From assembly GCA_009193035.1 (NCBI GenBank), contig SWDT01000045.1, positions 1 to 64,000 on the forward strand: a DNA stretch of 64,000 nt. Reading direction: 5' to 3'. A program made the position numbers and the translations under genes. This document shows positions 57,130-64,000 of this stretch, one piece after another (position 1 is the stretch's first letter; each line of letters begins with the position of its first letter). The notes beneath the pieces were generated by a model. That model worked only from the letters and a program-made list of their open reading frames with translations. It did no database searches and was not told where the DNA came from. Origin of the DNA: Halicephalobus mephisto. Taxonomy: Eukaryota > Nematoda > Chromadorea > Rhabditida > Panagrolaimidae.

Positions 57130-58040
57130 AAATAAAAATCATAAAATTAAAAATGAATTTTGTTAGAAAATAATCTCGACACGAATTTTTTGAAGATTTT
57201 AAATTTTTAGGATTCTAGAAGGATTCAGAAGTTTCTATCAGATTCTAGAATTCTTTACAATTATGTAAATACCTAAGGAATTCTAAAATGATTCCAAAAT
57301 CTCTCATTGACTTTTTAAGGATTCAGAAATATCTATGAGATTGTAGAATTTAAAATTTACTACAAAATTTTAGAAGGATTCAGGAGTTTCTATGAGATTC
57401 TAGAAAATTTCAGAAATATCTATGAAATTTTAGAAAGTTTCAGAAATATCTATGAAATTTTAAAAGGATTCAGAAATATCTATGAGATTCTAGAAAATTT
57501 CAGAAATATCTATGAAATTTTAGAAAATTTCAGAATCTTCTATAAAGTTCTAGAAGAATAAAATCTTCCACAAAATTTTAGAAGGATTCAGAAATTTCTA
57601 TTAGATTCTAGAAAGTTTCAGAATCTTCTATAAAATTTTAGAAGGTTTCAGAATCTTCTACATAATTTTAGAAGAATAAAATCTTCCACAAAATTTTAGA
57701 AGGATTCAGAAATTCCTATTAGATTCTAGAAGGTTTCAGAATCTTCTATAAAATTTTAGAAAGTTTCAGAAATATCTATGAGATTTTAGAAAATTTCAGA
57801 ATCTTCCACAAAATTTTCAAAGGATTCAGAAATTCCTATTAGATTTTAGAAAGTTTCAGAATCTTTCAAAATTTTAGAAATATTCAGTAACTTTTATTTC
57901 AATTCTAAGAAATTTCAGAATTTTCTATAAAGTTCTAAAAAGTTTCAGAATTTTCTTTAAAATTCCGTAAATTCTCCACAAAATTTCATAAAAATTTTTA
58001 AATTCTTCAATTTTTGGAAATTTCAAAAATTTTAAAAAGC
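57130..58040. repeat. ~35-60 bp tandem repeats (TTTCAGAAATATCTATGAGA)
   Basis: About 20 units of TTCAGAAATATCTATGAGAT, TCTAGAAAATTTCAGAATCT and TCTATAAAATTTTAGAAGG directly upstream of the cathepsin F start. Any promoter must lie inside or beyond this array. Confidence 0.75.
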
Positions 58041-58049
58041 TTTGAAATC

Positions 58050-58296
58050 CTCCACTAGGTTAGGAAAGATTCTGGTTGAAAAAAGAAATTGATTTGACCA
58101 TGAAAGGAAGAACAAGGCCATTCGAACTCTCGAGGCAATTGGAGAAAATGAGAAAACTAGTCCGAGAAAACGAGCGAGACAATTACGGCCTGGAAGCAAT
58201 GTAGATCGGAATCTGGATTCAGGTCCTTGGGGAAAACGTGAAAACCGCCCTAAATGGGTAATTATCGGAAAACGGAAACTCATCACTAATCCCTAA
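58050..58296 (+). other. Exon-like island, two competing plus frames
   Basis: A mixed-composition ~240 bp patch. Frame 1 follows a GGTTAG acceptor (58,056): ERFWLKKEIDLTMKGRTRPF, ELSRQLEKMRKLVRENERDN, YGLEAM, stop; a charged coiled-coil-like stretch. Frame 2, open from 58,093 to the stop at 58,294-58,296, reads KAIRTLEAIGENEKTSPRKR, ARQLRPGSNVDRNLDSGPWG, KRENRPKWVIIGKRKLITNP, with two Gly-Lys-Arg processing sites as in amidated neuropeptide precursors. Frame 2 has no start codon or good acceptor. The minus frame 58,032-58,286 is a shadow. I recognise no family for either. Confidence 0.35.
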
Positions 58297-58329
58297 ATTG
58301 AAGAAGATTTCATGCTTTTTTCAATATTA

Positions 58330-58930
58330 AAATTCAGCTAAATTAAGTTTTCGTTTCGAGACTAAACATTACAAAAAAAAGTAAAATTTCTTCTCAGGAC
58401 CAAAAATGAAAACTTTCGTTTCGAGACCAAACATTACAAAAAAAAGTAAAATTTCCTCTCAGGACCAAAAATGAAAACTTTCGTTTCGAGACCAAACATT
58501 ACAAAAAAAAAGTAAAATTTCTTCTCAGGACCAAAAATGAAAACTTTCTTTTCGAGACCAAACATTAAAAAAAGTAAAATTTCGCTTTAGGACCAAAAAT
58601 GAAAACTTTCTTTTCGAGACCAAACATTAAAAAAAGTAAAATTTCCTCTCAGGACCAAAAATGAGAAATTTTTCTCTCAAATCAAAAATGAAAAAAAGAA
58701 ATTTTATCTTGAAACAAAAAAAAATAAAAAAGTAAAAATCTTTCTTCTAAAATCAAAAATTAAAAAAATAAAAATTTCGTTCCAAGACCAAAAATTTCGC
58801 CTCAAGACCAAAAATTAAAATTTTCTTTCTAGGACCAAAAAAATTTAAAAAAATAAAAATATCGCTCCAGGACCGGAAATTGAAAAATAAAGATTTCTTT
58901 ATTAGGACCAAAAATTGGCGAAAATTTAAT
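58330..58930. repeat. ~65 bp tandem repeats (TTTCGTTTCGAGACCAAACA)
   Basis: Five homogeneous units of AAAACTTTCGTTTCGAGACC, AAACATTACAAAAAAAAGTA and AAATTTCCTCTCAGGACCAA, then degenerate copies. Frames on both strands are shadows. Confidence 0.75.
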
Positions 58931-58934
58931 TTTT

Positions 58935-59660
58935 TATACAAAACAATGACAAATAGCTAATTAAGAATAAAAAATTCGACAGAAAGTGGCGAAAATGTAA
59001 AACAGAAAGATGACACGTAATTTTAAAAAATTCCGCAGGTGTCGACTTTGGCAAATTTTGCATACTTTAAATAATATTGACGTGACAAAATTCCTAATTC
59101 AAAAATGAATAAAAAAAACAAATTTTTTTCAACAAAAAAAAACAAAATTTTTTAATATTTTTTCGAAAATTAATTTTTTTTTAAATAAATTTCAAAATTT
59201 TTTATATTTTTTCGAAAATTAATTTTTTTTAAAATAAATTTCAAAATTTTTTATATTTTTTAAATAAAATTTTAAAATTTTTTTCTTTTTTAAAGAAAAT
59301 ATTTTTTTTTATTTTTAAATTTTTTTAAAAACAAATTTTTTTCATTTTTACAAAAATTAATTTTTTTAAATAAATTTTTTTCATTTTTAAAAATTAATTT
59401 TCTCTTTTTTAAAAAACAGTTTTTTTTAATTCACTTTTTTTTTATTTTTTAAATTTTTTAAAAACAAATTTTTTTCTTTTTTAAAAAATTTTTTTCATTT
59501 TTTAGAAATTAATTTTCTCTTTTTTAAAAAACGGTTTTTTTAATTCACTTTTTTTTTACTTTTAAAATTTTTTAAAAACAAATTTTTTTCATTTTTTAAA
59601 AATTAATTTTTTTCTTTTTTAAAAAATTTTTTTCATTTTTTAGAAATTAATTTTCTCTTT
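58935..59660. repeat. A/T-run spacer with ~110 bp repeats
   Basis: 59,130-59,650 alternates TTTTTTAAAAACAAATTTTT and AAATTAATTTTCTCTTTTTT. Nothing gene-like. Confidence 0.5.
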
Positions 59661-59672
59661 TTCCTTTAAAAA

Positions 59673-59938
59673 CAGCACCTGGCAAAAATTGAATTAAAAC
59701 TGTCATTCAAGAAAACCAGGTCAACAGCCGCGTTTTCCCTTTTTTTAAGAAGGGTCAGATGATCAATTGGCCAGTTTTGTCTGTTTTCGAAAAAGACCGA
59801 TTTCAATTTTTCTGAAGAAATGCATTTACGGATAAAAAGTGGATTTCCTGGCTCAAAGACGCGACCTGCTAAAACGAAAAAGTGCTTATCTGGTCCCTTC
59901 CGGCGGAATGGACCTTCAAAGAACACGGAAAATTCAGT
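59673..59938 (-). CDS. Unassigned exon, partial protein
   Basis: A minus frame with clear coding texture: NTEFSVFFEGPFRRKGPDKH, FFVLAGRVFEPGNPLFIRKC, ISSEKLKSVFFENRQNWPID, HLTLLKKRENAAVDLVFLND, SFNSIFAR. It would begin after a CGAAACAG acceptor (~59,938) and end at a CCAG|GTGCTG donor (~59,673). It is internal: no ATG and no natural stop before the donor. The upstream edge merges into the tandem array at 59,940-60,600, which contains copies of the first ~25 bp of this exon boundary. That array could have grown from the exon edge and separated it from its upstream exon. No family recognised. Confidence 0.4.
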
Positions 59939-59939
59939 G

Positions 59940-60600
59940 TTCTGTTTCGTCACAAGTTAATTAAAAATTCAAGATCAAAATCTGAAATGTTCGTACTGGG
60001 ACAAAAATTATAAATTTAAAAAAGTTTATTATGTTTATTTAAAATTTTTCGTAAAATGTCTCAACACGGAAAATTCAGTATTCTGAATTCAAGATCAAAA
60101 TCTGGAATTTTCGTACTGGGACAAAAATTACGAATTTTAAAAAAATTTATTATTTTTAAAATTTTTCGTAAAATGTCTCAACACGAAAAATTCAGTGTTC
60201 TGTTTCGTCACAAGTTAATTAGAAATTCAAGATCAAAATCTGAAATTTTCGTACTGGGACAAAAATTACAAATTTTTTTTAAATTATTATTTTTAATTTA
60301 TTTAAAATTTTTCGTAGAAAGTCTCAATACGGAAAATTCAGTATTCTGAATTCAAGATCAAAATCTGAAATTTTCGTGCTAGGACAAAAATTACAAATTT
60401 TTTTAAAATTATTATTTTTAATTTTTCGTAAAATATCTTAATACGGAAAATTCAGTGTTCTGTTTCGTCACAAGTTAATTCGAAATTCAAGATCAAAATC
60501 TGAAATTTTCGTGCTAGGACAAATTACGAATTTTTTTTAAATTATTATTTTTAATTTATTTAAAAATTTTTCTGAAATATATCTCAACACGGAAAATAAA
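59940..60600. repeat. ~120-170 bp tandem repeats (GGAAAATTCAGTGTTCTGTT)
   Basis: Five units of CACGGAAAATTCAGTGTTCT, GTTTCGTCACAAGTTAATTA, AATTCAAGATCAAAATCTGA and TTTTCGTACTGGGACAAAAA. The plus frame 60,056-60,349 is its translation. Confidence 0.8.
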
Positions 60601-60726
60601 ACTTTCATTTTTTATTGTTAATTTTAATAAAAAATTAAAACTTTTAAAAAGAAAAATTCTTCTAAATCGTGCTTTAGTACGAAAAGATTCAAAAATCAAT
60701 CTCGAATTTCGATCAACTTTGAAAAA

Positions 60727-61405
60727 GTACAGTAGAACTTGGCTATAAGATACCCCCGCTATAAGATATCTCTTGTTATAGTATACAGTATGAGTGAGGG
60801 GGGTTTGATTAGTTTATTTTCAAATTTACCTCCGTTATGATATATCCTTTTTTATAACGTACAATTTTCCCGGTCCTAAATGGATATCTTATATCCAAGT
60901 TCTACTGTAATACTATCATAAAAATCAAAATGGAAAAAGTTTATTTCGAAATTGTAATACAGTAGAACTTGGATATAAGATACACTTTCTATAATATGTC
61001 CTTTTTCACAACGTACAATTTTCCCGGTCCTAAATGGAAATCTTATATCCAAGTTCGATTGTAATACTATCATAAAAATCAAAATGGAACAAGTTTATTT
61101 CGAAATTGTAATACAATAGAACTTGGATATAAGATACACTTTCTATAATATGTCCTTTTTTACAACGTACGATTTGCTCAATCCTAAATGGAAATCTTAT
61201 ATCCAAGTTTTACTGTATTTTATTAACTGGATTTCTGGGATTACCATTATAGAGAAAAAATATATTATGTTAGTGTTGTAGTTAGTGATTTGTTAATACA
61301 GTAGAACTTGGATATAAGATACCCCCGCTATGATATATCCTTTTTTATAAAATACGATTTGCTCAATCCTAAATTGAAATCTTTATCCAAGTTCTACTGT
61401 ATTTT
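60727..61405. mobile_element. Cluster of four pogo/Tc1-type MITEs
   Basis: Four copies (about 60,729-60,910; 60,959-61,068; 61,112-61,218; 61,298-61,402) bounded by terminal inverted repeats CAGTAGAACTTGGATATAAG and its complement CTTATATCCAAGTTCTACTG, flanked by TA. Copies 2 and 3 share TACACTTTCTATAATATGTC and AACGTACAATTTTCCCGGTC. Copy 1 has an internal extra segment. The CAGTAGAAC...GTTCTACTG ends with TA target duplication are typical of pogo/Tigger-like non-autonomous elements. No coding sequence. Confidence 0.8.
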
Positions 61406-61424
61406 AATGAGAAAAATGTGAACA

Positions 61425-62540
61425 TCAACATCGATCTCTGATTATTAATTTTTTTAATTTAATTTATCAAAGAAAAATTTTATATTTTAATGCGAAAATT
61501 CTAATTTAAAATTTTAATTATCAACTTTAAAAAAATTATATCTTAATAAAAAAGTCCAAACATGGACAGCAATCTCTGACTATTAACTTTAATAAACTAA
61601 GTTAAATTTTAAAAAAAAGAAAAATTTTAACTTGTATCCTAACGCGAAAATTGAAACTTAAAATTGTCAACTTTTAAAAACTATATCTTAGTAAAAAAGT
61701 ACAAACACCGACGTCAATCTCTGACCGTTAGATTTGATTAAACTAATTTTTAAAAAATTTTTAACTTGTATCCTAACGCGAAAATTGAAACTTAAAACTA
61801 ATTATCAACTTCAAAAAGTGTAACACCGACGTCAATCTCTGACCGTTAAATTTGATTAAACTAATTTTTTTAAAAAAGAAAATTTTCAACTTATATCCTA
61901 ACGCGAAAGTTCAAATTTAAAATTCCAATTATCAACTTTAAAAAAACTATATCTTAATCAAAAAAGTACAAACACCGACGTCAATCTCTGACCGTTAGAT
62001 TTGATTTAACTAATTTTAAAAAAATTTTTAACTTGTATTTTAAAGCTAAAGTTCAAATTTAAAACTAATTGTCAACTTCAAAAAGTACAAACACCAACGT
62101 CAATCTCTGACTGTCAGATTTGATTTAACTAATTTAAAAAAGAAAAATTTTAACTTGTATCCTAACGCGAAAATTGAAACTTAAAACTGTCAATTTTTAA
62201 AAACTATATTTTAATCAAAAAAGTGTAACACCGACGTCAATCTCTGACCGTCAGATTTGATTAAACTAATTTTAAAAAAAAAGAAAAATTTCAACTTATA
62301 TCCTAACGCGAAAGTTCAAATTTAAAACTATCAATTTTTAAAAACTATATTTTAATCAAAAAGTACAAACACCGACGTCAATCTCTGACCGTCAGATTTG
62401 ATTTAACTAATTTAAAAAAGAAAATTTTCAACATATATCCTAACGCGAAAATTGAAACTTAAAATTGTCAATTTTTAAAAACTATATTTTAATCAAAAGT
62501 GTAACACCGACGTCAATCTCTGACTGTCAGATTTGATGAA
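61425..62540. repeat. ~120 bp minisatellite (CACCGACGTCAATCTCTGAC)
   Basis: About nine units of ACACCGACGTCAATCTCTGA, CCGTTAGATTTGATTAAACT and TTGTATCCTAACGCGAAAAT. It ends ~100 bp from the RPC9-like stop codon, so it forms that gene's 3' flank. Confidence 0.85.
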
Positions 62541-62644
62541 ATAGAGCACCTGATTATTTCTTATCTGGCCAAAAAATTCAACAAAAACAACTATAACGGA
62601 CTTTGATTGACTTGTGACAACGGCAAGTCTACAAGTCTTCAAAA

Positions 62645-63038
62645 TTAATTTCCATAAAGATTGAGACAATCTTGTTCCAAAGCCTCCAATTCCATCTTCG
62701 AAAATCTGATTCCCAAGTCGTCCAGCATGCATAAAATATCAAGCACCGTTTTGGGGGCTAAATGGACAACGTTAAGCTTCTCAATAAACGTCAATCGATG
62801 TTTTGAAAGTTTTTGAAATGCTTCTTTGGTTTTTTCAGGATCATTTGGAATTGATTCAACACATGATTGAAGATATTTTTTTGCAGATTCTATGACTACA
62901 TCATGACCACGAGATTTTTGTCCTTTTTTCTCCGTTTGGTTACTTAAAAACTTTTGTTTTGTGCCAATTTTTGAAAGAAATTCTGCAGCTTCCACATTCG
63001 TCAAAACCGTCGAGTTCGGATTAATCACTTTTCCGACC
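62645..63038 (-). CDS. RNA polymerase III subunit RPC9/CRCP-like (Rpb4 family), first exon missing
   Basis: The last exon encodes 130 residues: VGKVINPNSTVLTNVEAAEF, LSKIGTKQKF, then HDVVIESAKKYLQSCVESIP, PEKTKEAFQKLSKHRLTFIE, KLNVVHLAPKTVLDILCMLD, DLGIRFSKMELEALEQDCLN. The N-terminal 'S.VLTN.EA..FL' strand-helix, the helix around AKKYLQ, and the HRDC-like helices HRLTFIEKLNVVHLAPKTV are the plan of Rpb4/RPC9 (CRCP) subunits, which pair with RPC8 in the Pol III stalk in the nucleus. An AAAATTTCAG acceptor (AG at 63,040-63,039) leaves phase 2, so only a few residues including the ATG lie upstream, in an exon I could not find among the A/T repeats up to 64,000. The usual family length (~120-150 aa) says almost the whole protein is here. 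Confidence 0.75.
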
Positions 63039-63041
63039 CTG

Positions 63042-63525
63042 AAATTTTAAAATCACATAATTAAATAATTAAAATAAATTAAAAATTAAATAATTTAAAA
63101 AGTTTAAAATTAAAAATTAAATAATTTAAAAAAGTTTAAAATTAAATAATTTAAATAGTTTAAAATTTAAAATTAAATAATTTAAAAAAGTTTAAAATTT
63201 AAAATTATATAATTTAAAAAAGTTTAAAATCACATAATTAAATAATTAAAATAAATTAAAAATTAAATAATTTAAAAAAGTAAAAATTCAAACTTATATA
63301 ATTTAAAAAAGTTTAAAATCACATAATTAAATAATTAAAATAAATTAAAAATTAAATAATTTAAAAAAGTAAAAATTCAAACTTATATAATTTAAAAAAG
63401 TTTAAAATCACATAATTAAATAATTAAAATAAATTTAAAATTAAATAATTTTAAAAAGTAAAAATTCAAAATTATATAATTTAAAAAAGTTTAAAATTAA
63501 ATAATTTTTAAAAATCCAAACTTTT
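63042..63525. repeat. ~105 bp tandem repeats (ACATAATTAAATAATTAAAA)
   Basis: Five units of AAAATCACATAATTAAATAA, TTAAAATAAATTAAAAATTA and AATAATTTAAAAAAGTAAAA in the RPC9-like intron, some nearly identical. Confidence 0.8.
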
Positions 63526-64000
63526 AGTTTTTTTTTCAATTTTATAAAATTTTTATTGAATTCTAGAGCATTCTAGAAACTTTAATGAGACTTTCGAAGC
63601 TCTCATTGAATTTCAAAACTACTTAAAAATTTGCATAAATCTCCGAAAAGTTCTGCAATTTCAAATAAAATTTTTAAACATTTCTAATTTTTTAAATATG
63701 ATTTAAAATTCAAAATTTCACAGGAATTCTGAAAAATTTCAGATTTTAGAAACTTAAAAATATTTTTAAAAATTTTAATTTTTATAGAAATTCTAAAAAA
63801 TTTTAAAATATTTAAAAAATTTTAATTTTTATAAAAATTTTGGAATATTTAAAAAATTTTAAATTATATTTTTAAAAATTTTAATTTTTATAGAAATTCT
63901 AAAAGATTTTAAAATTTTTGTAAAATTTCAAAACTTTTTTAAAATTTAAAATTTATTGAAAATTTCGTAATTTTTAATGGATTCTAATTTCAATTCATAT
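63526..64000. other. A/T-run spacer to window end
   Basis: Degenerate runs (TAAAAATTTTAATTTTTATA). No gene or RNA seen; the first RPC9-like exon may lie here or beyond. Confidence 0.4.

Overview
This is AT-rich nuclear DNA from a nematode, most likely a Caenorhabditis-type rhabditid. The signs are short introns (44 and 51 bp in one gene), acceptors of the TTTTCAG/TTTTAG type, several genes whose start codon lies 1-30 nt after such an acceptor (the layout of spliced-leader trans-splicing), frequent TACTGTAG octamers and 'GTGTCGAGACC'-like repeat words. The genus is an inference. All gene models were spliced by hand from reading frame, phase and splice signals.

Layout. Positions 1-21,250 hold no gene I can support. 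They are a mosaic of minisatellites, a ~560 bp duplicated block, a composite terminal-inverted-repeat element, two tRNA-derived SINE-like copies, and an array built on AAGCGAA/TTCGCTT hairpins. At 21.3-22.8 kb lies an open piggyBac transposase frame with a complete DDD triad but no in-frame ATG. At 23.6-25.8 kb (minus) are six exons of an MFS transporter that stop after the seventh membrane segment. From 26 to 33 kb there is a ~640 bp foldback sequence and more tandem repeats.

The gene-dense core is 33.4-57.1 kb: an orphan exon (33.5 kb), a four-TM LAPTM-like gene (+), a tail-to-tail pair of related secreted proteins (+ at 37.3-39.2 kb, - at 39.7-40.9 kb), a TXNDC15-like membrane thioredoxin (-), a degenerate DEAD-box 'pseudo-helicase' (+), and a complete six-exon cathepsin F gene (-, 45.2-57.1 kb). 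Cathepsin F has a 6.9 kb fourth intron that contains two opposite-strand genes: a small secreted tyrosine-rich peptide precursor and a single-TM protein. The same intron holds a ~400 bp foldback element and a Tc1/mariner-like helix-turn-helix remnant. Its first intron holds a GC-richer island and three tandem arrays.

From 57 to 64 kb there are two unassigned exon-like islands, a cluster of four pogo/Tc1-type MITEs, a ~1.1 kb minisatellite and the last exon of an RNA polymerase III subunit RPC9-like gene whose first exon was not found.

The genes do not form one pathway. Several products enter the secretory or endolysosomal system (cathepsin F, TXNDC15-like, LAPTM-like, three small secreted proteins). 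The observations most worth following are the pseudo-helicase, the nested genes of cathepsin F, the paired secreted paralogues, the candidate peptide precursors, and the long foldback and inverted arrays.
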